DNA from: JAIOPA01 sp046076045
Lineage (GTDB): Bacteria > Eisenbacteria > RBG-16-71-46
Direction of reading: 5' to 3'
DNA length: 35,090 nucleotides
Assembly (NCBI GenBank): GCA_046076045.1
Contig: JBJTRI010000122.1
Span: forward strand, 1-35,090
In this document: piece after piece, positions 24,631 through 32,541 of the stretch
Position numbering within the stretch: the stretch's first letter is position 1
Layout of the letters: every line of letters begins with the position of its first letter
Made by a program: the position numbers and the translations under genes
Notes under the pieces: generated by a model
Seen by the model: the letters and a program-made list of their open reading frames with translations, nothing else
Database searches by the model: none
What the model was told of the DNA's origin: nothing

Positions 24631-25140
24631 CTAGGCGCCGGCGAGGCGCTCGAGCAGCTCCGCCAGCGCCTGACGGTGGGACTGGAACGCGATGTCGTGC
24701 GGCAGCGCGTCGAGCGGGAACCAACCCAGCTCGTCGGCGTCATCGCCCGCACGCTCCTCGCCTCCGGTGACGACGCCCGTGTAGAGGATGAGCACCGCGC
24801 GCACGCGCGGGTCGTCGAACCCGGCATAGACCCCGAACAGGCCCGTGAGCTGCGCGATGACCCCGGTCTCCTCCTGCAGTTCACGCTGCGCGGTCTGCTC
24901 GGGGGTCTCGCCCGCCTCCATGAACCCGGCGGGCAGGCACCAGAACCCCGCGCGCGGATCGAAGCGGCGCCGGACCATCATCACCGCGCCGTCGCGCACC
25001 AGGAGGACGCCTGCGGCGGGCACCGGGTTGCGGTACCAGATCCAACCGCACGCCGGGCAGGTGGGGCGCAGGACGCCGTGCTCGTGGGCCATGCCCATGG
25101 CGGTCGCGCACACGGGACAGAAATTGGGTGTGAAGGGCAT
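24631..25140 (-). CDS. NUDIX hydrolase with N-terminal zinc ribbon
   Basis: A 169-residue NUDIX enzyme. Four Cys (C8, C11, C28, C31) form a short zinc ribbon like that of NADH pyrophosphatase NudC-type proteins, then comes the NUDIX domain with a complete box, GFMEAGETPEQTAQRELQEETG (start at 72), matching GX5EX7REUXEEXGU. It should cleave a nucleoside diphosphate linked to another group, such as NADH or ADP-ribose; the substrate is uncertain because the protein is shorter than NudC. The ATG at 25140 has no ribosome site and lies six bases from a TATCCT, which suggests a leaderless message. Its stop lies against the end of the 39-bp repeat array. Confidence 0.88.
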   Translation of the reverse strand: MPFTPNFCPVCATAMGMAHEHGVLRPTCPACGWIWYRNPVPAAGVLLVRDGAVMMVRRRFDPRAGFWCLPAGFMEAGETPEQTAQRELQEETGVIAQLTGLFGVYAGFDDPRVRAVLILYTGVVTGGEERAGDDADELGWFPLDALPHDIAFQSHRQALAELLERLAGA

Positions 25141-25146
25141 GCGCAC

Positions 25147-25152
25147 AGGATA
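25147..25152 (-). promoter_or_regulatory. Candidate -10 element of the NUDIX gene
   Basis: On the minus strand TATCCT ends six bases before the NUDIX ATG. No Shine-Dalgarno sequence is present. This is the same layout as at pabB, pabC and the gene at 28039. Confidence 0.45.
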
Positions 25153-25381
25153 ACCCACGCATCGTCGCGGGCGTCGCACGCTCGAGGACACTCCCCGCGG
25201 CCAGCGCACCGCGGAGGTCATCGCACGATCGGCGAGGGGCGCGGGATCGCACGCGAACGGGCGAACGCCGACCCCTCCCCCCGAGGGATCGGCATTCGGA
25301 CCCGACGACCCGAGGGGCGCCGCGCTGCACCCTCGGGCTGCCGAGCGCCCCATGCAGACGGCTCGCATCCGGCCCGAAGGA

Positions 25382-25414
25382 ACGACGCCCCCCGGGACGT
25401 GGGGCGCGCGTCGT
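25382..25414 (-). terminator. Hairpin after the two-PDZ gene
   Basis: ACGACGC (25382-25388) and GCGTCGT (25408-25414) form the base of a stem, with CCCC and GGGG pairing inside. It begins 19 bases past the stop of the leftward PDZ gene. No T tract. Confidence 0.5.
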
Positions 25415-25432
25415 GCGCGTCCCCCGACCGGG

Positions 25433-26413
25433 TCACCGCCGCTTCAACGCCTCGAGCTGCTCGCGAAGGTCCCGCAGCTCGCGGCGCAGCGACTCGAGCT
25501 CCTCGCGGAGCGCACCGTCGCGTCGCGGCATCCCGTCATACCCCGGCCCCCGGGGGCCCGGTTCCCGATTCCCACCACGCTCCCGCACCTCGACCCGAAC
25601 CTCGCGCCGGGTGGGCAGTTCGACCGTGAGGTCGCGCGTCATCCCCTTGCGGCGCACGGTGAGCGTCACCTTGCCGTCGCGCTCGGCCAGTGCGGCCACC
25701 AACGAATCCGGCGAGGGCACGGCGCGATCGCCCACGCGCGTCACGATGTCGCCCGCGCGCACCCCGGCGCGCGCGGCCGGCGAGTCCGCCATCACCTCGA
25801 GTACCAGCACGCCCTTCACGCCCGTCGCCCCCAACGCCTCGGCGAGCTCGTCGCGCAGCGGCTCGATGCGCACGCCCAGCCGACCGCGGTTCGCCGGGGC
25901 CGGCTCGCGCATCACGAACATGCGTGGCATGCGCGCGAACGGTTCGTCGTCGTCACCCTCGAACCACCGCATCGCATCGTCCTCGGTGAGCTCGCGACCG
26001 TTCACCACGATGCGACGCCGTACATCGCGCTCGGGCGCCAACTCGACTTCGGCGGGCGCCTCGCCCACCGTGACCTCGATCGTGCGACGCGCCCCGCCCC
26101 GCCACAACTCGACCGCGACCTTGCGACCCGGTGCCGTGGCGCGCACGAGGCGGCGGAGCTCGGCGGGGTCGGGCACCGCATGGCCGTCGAACACGAGCAG
26201 CACGTCGCCCTTCACCAGGCCTGCGCGGGCCGCGGGGCCCTCGGGGGCGACCGAGTTCACGAGCACGCCGGCGGCGGGCAGGTCGAGCCCCGCGCGCAGG
26301 TCGGCGTCGATGGCCTGCATGCCCAGACCGAGGTAACCGGACGCGGCCACTGCGGCGGACGCGACGACGAGTGCGAGGAGCGCGAAGAGGGAAGCGCGGA
26401 ACGGACGACGCAT
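25433..26413 (-). CDS. Secreted protein with two PDZ domains
   Basis: A 326-residue exported protein. A signal peptide covers about residues 1-24. PDZ1 (about 27-118) has YLGLGMQAID and GPAARAGLVKGDVLLVFDG; PDZ2 (about 177-267) has GRLGVRIEPL and SPAARAGVRAGDIVTRVGD. Between them is an acidic and Met-rich linker, and residues 300-326 form a coiled coil. The PDZ pair resembles that of HtrA/DegP proteases, but there is no trypsin-like domain before it and no catalytic triad, so it probably binds C-termini or acts as an adaptor in the periplasm. The ATG at 26413 follows GGAGG. It is divergent from the rRNA methyltransferase gene. Confidence 0.82.
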   Translation of the reverse strand: MRRPFRASLFALLALVVASAAVAASGYLGLGMQAIDADLRAGLDLPAAGVLVNSVAPEGPAARAGLVKGDVLLVFDGHAVPDPAELRRLVRATAPGRKVAVELWRGGARRTIEVTVGEAPAEVELAPERDVRRRIVVNGRELTEDDAMRWFEGDDDEPFARMPRMFVMREPAPANRGRLGVRIEPLRDELAEALGATGVKGVLVLEVMADSPAARAGVRAGDIVTRVGDRAVPSPDSLVAALAERDGKVTLTVRRKGMTRDLTVELPTRREVRVEVRERGGNREPGPRGPGYDGMPRRDGALREELESLRRELRDLREQLEALKRR

Positions 26414-26602
26414 GGGGCCTCCGGATGGGACGGGCCGTCCTTGCGGCCCGGGAACGGCTCGGGATAGCGTGCGGGGCCAGCCCGCTCGCGGTGGTGGGGA
26501 CACGGTATGGGACAGGGCGAACGCCCGGAAGGTTCCGTCGGTCCCCGCCGAATCCACGAACCCCTGACCCGGGCGGCCCGCCGCCCCCGCCCGAGGAACC
26601 CC

Positions 26603-27991
26603 ATGAAGGTCCGCGACCTGCTCACCGTCTCGATCGACGACGTCGCACTCGGCGGTCAGGGCTTGGCGCGCGTGGACGGCAAGGTCGTGTTCGTGGACCG
26701 CGGCCTGCCCGGCGACACCGCCGAGGTGCGCGTGGTGAAGAGCAACCGGCGTTTCGCCGAGGCGCGACTGCAGCGCGTGCTGGAACCGTCGCGCGACCGC
26801 GTGCCCGCGCGTTGCTCCCACCTTGAGCAATGCGGCGGCTGTCGTCTGCAGGAGTTGCCGTACCCCGCGCAGACCGCACTCAAGGAACGCCAGGTGCGCG
26901 AAGCGCTGCAGCACCTCGGTGGGATCGCGGACCCGCCGGTTCGCACGATCGTGCCCGCACCGGCCGCGTGGCACTACCGCAACAAGATGGAGTACAGCTT
27001 CCACCCGCTCCCCGGCGCCGACGGCACCGAGACCTGCATCCTCGGCATGCACGAGCGCGGCCGCTACGATCGCGTCTTCGAGTTGCGCGAGTGCCACCTG
27101 CCGTCGCCGCTCACGGTCGAGGTCGTGCGCCTCACGCAGCGCTTCGCGCGCGAGCACGGCTGGCGCGCCTACCACCCGGTGCGGCACGACGGCGTGGCGC
27201 GCTCGCTCGTGGTGCGCCACCTCGCGCACACCGCGAGCTGCGCGGTGCACCTCATCGCCGCCGACGACGCGCTGCCCGGCCTCTCGCAGTGGGCGCGCGA
27301 GGTCGCCGCGCTGTCGCCCGAGGTGCGCACGGTCACGCTCGGCCTCAACCGCGGACTCGGCAACGTGGCGTTCGCCGAGGAGGAGCGCGCGCTGGTCGGC
27401 GACGGCACGATCGTGGAGCGTCTGCTCGGACTGGAGTTCGAGGTCGTGGGCAACGCGTTCCTGCAGACGAACAGCGATCAGGCCGAACGGTTGTACGAGG
27501 GAGCTCTGGCGGCGGCCGGACTCACGGGCACCGAGTCGGTGCTCGACCTGTACTGCGGTGCGGGCACGCTCACGCTGCTGTGCGCGCGTGCGGCGCGCGA
27601 GGTGGTGGGCGTGGAGAGCGTGGCGGACTCGGTCGAGCGCGCGCAGCGCAACGCCGCCCGCAACGGCATCGCGCACGCGCGCTTCGAACTGGGCGACTCG
27701 CGGGCGGTGCTGCGCGAGTGGGCGCGCGGCACGCGCCCGGGCGCCCCGCGTCCCGACGTGGTGGTGGTGGACCCGCCGCGCGCCGGACTGCACCCGCGCG
27801 TGGTCGCCCGCGTCGCCGAACTCGAGCCCCGGCGCATCGTGTACGTGTCGTGCAACCCCGCCACGCTGGCGCGCGACCTCAAGGACTTCGCGGGACTGGG
27901 GTGGCGGCCGGCCGAGGTCACGCCGTACGACATGTTCCCGCACACCCCGCACATCGAGTGCGTCACGCGACTCGAGCGCGCCCCCGCCTGA
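26603..27991 (+). CDS. 23S rRNA (uracil-C5)-methyltransferase, RlmD/RumA type
   Basis: A 462-residue SAM-dependent RNA m5U methyltransferase. An N-terminal TRAM domain (about 1-60) is followed by the 4Fe-4S Cys cluster: C71, C77, C80 and C164 (CX5CX2C and RECHLP). The methyltransferase core has LDLYCGAGTLTL (SAM site), VVVVDPPRAG (about 386-395), the nucleophilic Cys C417 in YVSCNPATLARDL, and the catalytic Glu near the end in HTPHIECV. The cluster and full length favour RlmD-type rather than TrmA, but RlmC is not excluded. The ATG at 26603 has GAGGAA upstream. An alternative upstream frame was rejected because the TRAM domain begins at this ATG. Confidence 0.88.
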   Translation: MKVRDLLTVSIDDVALGGQGLARVDGKVVFVDRGLPGDTAEVRVVKSNRRFAEARLQRVLEPSRDRVPARCSHLEQCGGCRLQELPYPAQTALKERQVREALQHLGGIADPPVRTIVPAPAAWHYRNKMEYSFHPLPGADGTETCILGMHERGRYDRVFELRECHLPSPLTVEVVRLTQRFAREHGWRAYHPVRHDGVARSLVVRHLAHTASCAVHLIAADDALPGLSQWAREVAALSPEVRTVTLGLNRGLGNVAFAEEERALVGDGTIVERLLGLEFEVVGNAFLQTNSDQAERLYEGALAAAGLTGTESVLDLYCGAGTLTLLCARAAREVVGVESVADSVERAQRNAARNGIAHARFELGDSRAVLREWARGTRPGAPRPDVVVVDPPRAGLHPRVVARVAELEPRRIVYVSCNPATLARDLKDFAGLGWRPAEVTPYDMFPHTPHIECVTRLERAPA

Positions 27992-28023
27992 TCGGTGCGA
28001 CCTGCCGGGCCCCCGCGGGCCCG

Positions 28024-28032
28024 TGCTACGAT
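28024..28032 (+). promoter_or_regulatory. Extended -10 element upstream of the gene at 28039
   Basis: TGC-TACGAT ends six bases before the ATG, with no Shine-Dalgarno sequence in between. It repeats the layout of pabC. Confidence 0.5.
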
Positions 28033-28038
28033 TCCCGC

Positions 28039-28824
28039 ATGCGCCTTCCGCTCCCGCTCGCCGCACTCGCCCTGCTCGCCACCCTCGCCCTGCCGTCGGC
28101 CGCGCGCGCCGCAGCCGTGGCCGCCGTCGCCGACTCCGGCATGCTGTTGCTGTTCGAGGGGTCCACGGTGGTCGCGCGCGAGGAGTTCCGCTGGACCACC
28201 GAGGGCGACTCGGTGCGGGTGCTCGCCACCCACCACCGCTCGCTGCTCGATGAGGCCAAGGTGCGGCAGCGGTTCGAGAAGCGCATGGAGATGGTGGTGG
28301 ACGCCCGCGACTTCGGGTTGCGCAACTACACCTCGAACCAGATCTTCCTCGGCCGCACCGTGGTGCGCGGCATCGTGCCCGACGACACCCTGTTCACCTA
28401 CTACAGCGAGGTGGACGGAGCGGGCAGCGCGATCCGGCTGGTGCGCCCGCCGGGGCGGCTCTACGTGCTCGACTCCGGCATGTTCACGCTGTTCGACGTG
28501 ATGTGCCGAAGTGTGGCGGGACGCGAGTTCCGCACTCGTCGCGTGCAGACGCTCGCGCTCGCACCCGACACGGTCACCACGCCGATCACCACCCTGACGC
28601 AGCAGGCCCCCGACACGGTACGCACCGACGGCAACCGGCTCGTGCTGCGCCACTACGTGTTCGAGGACGGCACCGCGCGCTTCGACCTGTGGGCCGACGG
28701 CGAGGGCCGGTTGCGCCGGCTCGCGCACGAGGCCTCGGGACTGCGTGTCGAGCGCGCCGCCGACGCGGCCACCGCACCGCCACCCACGCGCAAGCGCACC
28801 AGCGCCACGAAACCGCGGCGCTGA
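28039..28824 (+). CDS. Exported protein of unknown function
   Basis: A 261-residue protein with a signal peptide (about 1-25, ending ARA-A). The mature part looks all-beta: GMLLLFEGSTVVAREEFRW, then RNYTSNQIFLGRTVV, GRLYVLDSGMFTLFDV, and RHYVFEDGTARFDLWADGEGRLRRL. Repeated strands and turns of this type occur in periplasmic DUF proteins that report substrate or lipid metabolism, but I cannot name the family. The C-terminal 25 residues are Lys/Arg/Thr rich and probably disordered. The start at 28039 follows an extended -10 at leaderless distance. It lies 47 bases after the methyltransferase gene but seems to have its own promoter. A strong hairpin follows. Confidence 0.7.
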   Translation: MRLPLPLAALALLATLALPSAARAAAVAAVADSGMLLLFEGSTVVAREEFRWTTEGDSVRVLATHHRSLLDEAKVRQRFEKRMEMVVDARDFGLRNYTSNQIFLGRTVVRGIVPDDTLFTYYSEVDGAGSAIRLVRPPGRLYVLDSGMFTLFDVMCRSVAGREFRTRRVQTLALAPDTVTTPITTLTQQAPDTVRTDGNRLVLRHYVFEDGTARFDLWADGEGRLRRLAHEASGLRVERAADAATAPPPTRKRTSATKPRR

Positions 28825-28840
28825 CGACACCCCGAACGAA

Positions 28841-28873
28841 CGCGCCCCCCGACCGTCCTCGTCGGGGGGCGCG
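28841..28873. terminator. Strong hairpin between converging genes
   Basis: CGCGCCCCCCGAC (28841-28853) pairs perfectly with GTCGGGGGGCGCG (28861-28873) around a seven-base loop. It sits midway between the exported-protein stop and the aminopeptidase stop and probably serves both. Confidence 0.75.
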
Positions 28874-28888
28874 TCGTCGTGACGGGGA

Positions 28889-30385
28889 TCAGCGCGCGCG
28901 GTGCTCGAGCCAGTCCGTGAGCAGTCGCACGCCGAACGCGTTGGGACCGCGGCTCGACTCGGGACGATCGGCGTAGGTCCACGCCGAGCTCGCGATGTCG
29001 AGGTGCGCCCACGGGAGACCCTTGGCGAAGTGCCACAGGAACGCGGCCGCCTTGCTGGAGCCGCCCTCGCGCCGCTCGTCGGAGTTCACGAGGTCGGCGG
29101 TGTCGCCGCGCATCTCGGTGAGGAACTCGGGCCACAACGGCATGCGCCACAGACGCTCGCCACTGCGCTCGCCCGCGGCGTGCAACTCGGCCGCGAGCGG
29201 GTCGTCGTCCGCGAACAGGCCCGCGGCGTGCCGGCCGAGCGCGATGGACATGGCCCCCGTGAGGGTGGCCAGGTCCACGACCGCGACCGGCTCGAACCGG
29301 CGCGCATACACGAGCGCGTCGGCCAGCAGTAGGCGGCCCTCGGCGTCGGTGTTGGTGACCTCGATCGTGGTGCCGTCCATGGCGCGGATGACGTCGCCCG
29401 GCTTGAGCGCCCGGCTGCCGATGGCGTTCTCGGCGCTCGGGATGAGTCCGACCAGACGGAACGGCAGGTCGAGCGCGGGCAGCGACGCGAACAGCCCCAC
29501 CACCGCGGCCGCACCGCTCATGTCGTACTTCATCTTGCCCATGCCCTCGCGCGGCTTGAGCGACACGCCACCGGTGTCGAACGTCACGCCCTTGCCGATC
29601 ACGACCACCGTGGGGAGGGCCGTGCCCTTGCGCGCGCCCGCCGGGTCCTTGACCAGCTCGACGAAGCACGGTGCGTGCGGGCTGCCGCGGCCCACCGCCA
29701 GCACACACCCCATGCCCAGCCGCTCCATGGCCGCGGCGTCGTGCACCGTGGCGCGCGCGCCGACGCGCTTCGCCACCTCGACCGCGCGCTCGGCCAGGGC
29801 AGCCGGCGGCAGGTCCTGTCCCGGCGTACTGGCGAGGTCGCGCGCCAGGGCCACGCCCTCGCCACGCACCAACCCGGCCGCGAGCGCGTCCCGCTGCGAC
29901 GGCGTGCCGGGGCGGGCGACCAGAACCTCGACGCGCGTGATCGGCGGCTTCGCACCGGTCGTGAGGTAGGCGGTGTGGCGGTGGTGTCCCAGCGCGACCC
30001 CTTCGCCGACCGCGCGCAGCCGCTCGGGCGACCCCGTCACCGACTCGGGCAGGGCCAGGGCGAGCGTGCCGGCCGCGGTCTCGCGAGCGCGGCGCGTGGC
30101 GGCCGCAGCCGCCAGCAGCACCCGGCGCGCGTCGAGGCCGGCGACCGGACCCAGTCCGACGAGCAGCACGCGCTTCGCCTTCACCCCACTCGTATAGAGG
30201 AGCGCGGTCTCGCCCGCCCGGCCCTTGAAGTCACCGCTGGCGCGGAGCGCCTTCACGGCACCCTTGCTGGCGCGGTCCACCACCGTCACGGGGTCGGTGC
30301 GACCCGCGGTCCCCTCGTACACACCCACGGCGAGCAGGCCCACGGAACGAACAGCGGGGTCGGAACGGCGAAGCTGCACGTCCAT
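28889..30385 (-). CDS. pepA: Leucyl aminopeptidase, M17 family
   Basis: A 498-residue cytosolic metallo-aminopeptidase of family M17. The C-terminal catalytic domain is complete: VIGKGVTFDTGGVSLKP with the metal-binding Lys and Asp, MKYDMSGAAAV, the signature NTDAEGRLLLADAL, and VDLATLTGAM. The N-terminal domain is shorter of conserved motifs, as usual. It removes N-terminal Leu and other residues during peptide turnover. The ATG at 30385 has GGAG eight bases upstream. The gene name follows the family; some M17 members instead act on Cys-Gly or in recombination, which cannot be told here. It converges on the exported protein gene through a shared hairpin and is divergent from the lipoprotein genes. 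Confidence 0.9.
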   Translation of the reverse strand: MDVQLRRSDPAVRSVGLLAVGVYEGTAGRTDPVTVVDRASKGAVKALRASGDFKGRAGETALLYTSGVKAKRVLLVGLGPVAGLDARRVLLAAAAATRRARETAAGTLALALPESVTGSPERLRAVGEGVALGHHRHTAYLTTGAKPPITRVEVLVARPGTPSQRDALAAGLVRGEGVALARDLASTPGQDLPPAALAERAVEVAKRVGARATVHDAAAMERLGMGCVLAVGRGSPHAPCFVELVKDPAGARKGTALPTVVVIGKGVTFDTGGVSLKPREGMGKMKYDMSGAAAVVGLFASLPALDLPFRLVGLIPSAENAIGSRALKPGDVIRAMDGTTIEVTNTDAEGRLLLADALVYARRFEPVAVVDLATLTGAMSIALGRHAAGLFADDDPLAAELHAAGERSGERLWRMPLWPEFLTEMRGDTADLVNSDERREGGSSKAAAFLWHFAKGLPWAHLDIASSAWTYADRPESSRGPNAFGVRLLTDWLEHRAR

Positions 30386-30867
30386 GCGTCATCTCCGGCG
30401 TGAAGGGTCGTGTGCGGTCGGCGTGAAGGCACAGCATAGGTCCTCCCCGGCGCAGGCAGGAATTGCGCGCGCGAGGTCGTTTGAACCGTCCGACGGACGC
30501 CACGCGTTTGCACCGGTTGCAGGTGAACCCCGTCGCGTCACACCGAACCAGACTCGCTGTTTCGACTCCGCGGCGAGCATCACTACACATCGTGTCGCAC
30601 GGCGACACAAATCGGTCCCACGACTCGTGTGTTTCAGTCACGGCGAACCGGACAGTCGGCAATTCCACTTCCGTGTCTGCAATTCGTTGTATCGACTTCA
30701 CCGTATCCGCACACTTCTCCCTCGTAGTCGGACGTCGTGAGCCGACTAGGTCGTAGCGCGTGCGATCGTGACGGTTCGCGGGATGTCTTCCCCACACTCC
30801 CGCTCTCCAAGGACCGACCCGACCGAGTCCCTACCGCTGTTCTCCACCCCCCTGGGAGGTTGTACCC
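30386..30867. other. 482-base divergent intergenic region, lower G+C
   Basis: No gene is supported. It must hold the promoters for pepA (leftward) and the first paralogous lipoprotein (rightward). The middle is clearly lower in G+C than neighbours. It contains the inverted repeat GTGTCGC-acg-GCGACAC (30592-30608), described separately. A ribosome site, GGGAGG, stands just before 30868. Confidence 0.5.
30592..30608. promoter_or_regulatory. Inverted repeat upstream of the first two-domain lipoprotein
   Basis: GTGTCGC and GCGACAC are perfect arms of seven bases around three bases. The eight-base core CGTGTCGC also occurs in an inverted repeat upstream of the paralogous gene at 32542. A shared regulator is possible. 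Confidence 0.4.
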
Positions 30868-32088
30868 GTGAAACTCTCCAACCCCGTTCTCCGCTCCACG
30901 CTGCACGCGGCCGCGGTGCTGTGCCTTGCGCTCAGCCTCGGCGCCTGCAGCCGCTCGCAGCAGGTCACCAGCCCCGCCGCCTCCGCCGGTCGCAACGGCG
31001 CGGGCCAGCAGGTGCTCGCCGGCTGCCCCACACTGGTCGCCAACACCCCCGCCACGGCCGATGACTTCATCGTCGAGACCGCGGCCATCCCCAACTACAC
31101 CCCCGGCCTGCGTCTGCGCATCGAGACCTCGGGCGACATCGCCGGCGGCACCGTCCGCGCGGCCGGTGCGTGCGCGGCGTCCGACGTGCCGACGATCAAC
31201 TTCGTCGGTGGTCACGCGAACGTGTTCGTGAACGGCACGACCAACAGCGTCACCACGACCGGCGACCGCCTCACGTTCGACGCCCTGCTGTTCCCGGGCG
31301 CGCTCGTGGAGCCGGGCGTCATCCTCGCCACCGACGCTCAGGGCAACGTGCTCGAGATCATCTGGCCGGAACTGAGCGGCTTCGGACCGGGCTCGCCCAT
31401 CGTGCGTGTCGAGTTGGCGCAGTGGAACGAGGCGCTCATCGGGCCGCTCGACAAGCTCGACGTGGCGTACGACCTCATCATCGAGCAGGACGGCGTGCAG
31501 CAGCACATCAAAGGCAGCTGCCCGGCCATCCCGCTGGACGGCACCATGATCATGCCGAACGCCCCCACGTTGCCGCCGTGCCCCACCACGCTGGGCCCGG
31601 GTGGTCTGGTCACGAACTACTCGGCCGACGTGGTGCAGTTCAAGCGCCGCCGCATGCGCTTCGAGGTGACGGGCGACCTGAACGGCGTGATCGACGCGGC
31701 CGGCTTCTGCGCCGCTTCCGAGACCCCGTCGGTGCAGTTCACGGGTGGCATGGCGAACATGTTCCAGGCCGGCACGAACATCTCGGTCACCGAGACGGGC
31801 CAGCCCATCCTGTTCGACGCGCTCCTCTTCCCCGGCATTCTGCTCGAGCCCGGCATCGTGATCGCGAAGGATGCCAACCGTAACGTGCTCGAGATCATCT
31901 GGCCGGGTCTCGCTGGCCTGCCCCCGGGCGCTCCGATCCTGCGTCTGCAGGTCGAGCGGTACAACAACTGGGTCCGCACGGGCCGTGCGGTCGACTTCCG
32001 CATGCGCTTCGACGCGATCGGCCCCGACGGTCAGCCGGCCTCGTTCGACGTGGTCGCGAACAACATCATCATGCCGCAGCAGCGGTAG
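30868..32088 (+). CDS. Lipoprotein with two copies of an unrecognised domain (paralogue 1)
   Basis: A 406-residue protein with a lipoprotein signal peptide; the lipobox LSLGAC puts the lipidated Cys at 27, with Ser next, which by the E. coli rule favours the outer membrane. After a Ser/Gln/Gly linker (28-52) there are two copies of the same domain of about 170 residues (about 53-230 and 238-406). Each opens with CPT, has a second Cys in G-x-CAAS (C102, C281), then FDALLFPG-x-L-x-EPG, a Gly/Asp turn, NVLEIIWP, PG-x-PI and a final W/Y strand. The family is not known to me and there are no enzyme motifs. The protein ends in PQQR, as does the paralogue 450 bases downstream. GTG start at 30868 follows GGGAGG. 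A strong terminator follows. Confidence 0.8.
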   Translation: MKLSNPVLRSTLHAAAVLCLALSLGACSRSQQVTSPAASAGRNGAGQQVLAGCPTLVANTPATADDFIVETAAIPNYTPGLRLRIETSGDIAGGTVRAAGACAASDVPTINFVGGHANVFVNGTTNSVTTTGDRLTFDALLFPGALVEPGVILATDAQGNVLEIIWPELSGFGPGSPIVRVELAQWNEALIGPLDKLDVAYDLIIEQDGVQQHIKGSCPAIPLDGTMIMPNAPTLPPCPTTLGPGGLVTNYSADVVQFKRRRMRFEVTGDLNGVIDAAGFCAASETPSVQFTGGMANMFQAGTNISVTETGQPILFDALLFPGILLEPGIVIAKDANRNVLEIIWPGLAGLPPGAPILRLQVERYNNWVRTGRAVDFRMRFDAIGPDGQPASFDVVANNIIMPQQR

Positions 32089-32125
32089 CAGTCCAGGGGG
32101 CGGCCTCACGAGCCGCTTCCATCGC

Positions 32126-32162
32126 ACGGACCCCGGCGCACCCCTTGCCCGCCGGGGTCCGT
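32126..32162 (+). terminator. Terminator of paralogue 1
   Basis: ACGGACCCCGGCG (32126-32138) pairs perfectly with CGCCGGGGTCCGT (32150-32162) around an 11-base loop, and CGCTTTCC follows. It begins 37 bases after the stop. Confidence 0.8.
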
Positions 32163-32180
32163 CGCTTTCCCCCCTCACTT

Positions 32181-32217
32181 GCGCCCCCGCGATCGCAGCC
32201 GTCGATCGAGGGGGCGC
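32181..32217. terminator. Second hairpin downstream of paralogue 1
   Basis: GCGCCCCC (32181-32188) pairs with GGGGGCGC (32210-32217), and CGATCG pairs with CGATCG inside. Followed by ATTGCAT rather than a T run. It could be a backup terminator or part of the next gene's leader. Confidence 0.5.
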
Positions 32218-32329
32218 ATTGCATATCGCAAGCCGCCGCTGGAGTGGTCGTCACACGGTGGTTCGATCGTGTCGTGCGTGGCACCACTTCGTCGCGTCCG
32301 AACGAACACCGTTGAGCAGACCCGAAATT

Positions 32330-32353
32330 CGACACGAGCGATCGCACGTGTCG
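32330..32353. promoter_or_regulatory. Inverted repeat upstream of the second two-domain lipoprotein
   Basis: CGACACG (32330-32336) and CGTGTCG (32347-32353) are complementary arms around the palindrome GCGATCGC (32338-32345), with one mismatched base on each side. It shares CGTGTCGC with the repeat upstream of paralogue 1. Three copies of TGTCGCGAT lie within the next 60 bases. Confidence 0.4.
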
Positions 32354-32541
32354 CGATTGCCCATTGCCCCGCCCCATGCCCCTAACGGACCATCCTGTCT
32401 GTCGCGATGTCGCGATTCTTCCCACGACGCCGTGCTCGGGAACGACCGGGGGCCTCCCGGTCGCTCCGAATCCGCACTCCCTCCCTTCAGCATCCGGGCG
32501 GTCCGCCACCCGGCCTCTCCTCTCTCCGGAGGTCTGTCACC

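Larger units (their letters stand above)
32089..32541. other. 453-base intergenic region with two hairpins and an inverted repeat
   Basis: No gene is supported. Two hairpins lie near the left end (32126-32162 and 32181-32217). Then come the inverted repeat at 32330-32353 and three copies of TGTCGCGAT (32349, 32400, 32408). The ribosome site CGGAGG stands just before 32542. Confidence 0.5.

Noticed and set aside
24389..24634. Plus-strand open frame of 81 residues made of 13-residue repeats
   Set aside because: The frame is open because the 39-bp unit is a multiple of three. Other frames are open too, and there is no ribosome site or promoter.
26414..28066. Long upstream extension of the PDZ reading frame
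   Set aside because: It runs antisense through the rRNA methyltransferase gene, has no recognisable domain and bypasses the ATG with its ribosome site and signal peptide at 26413.
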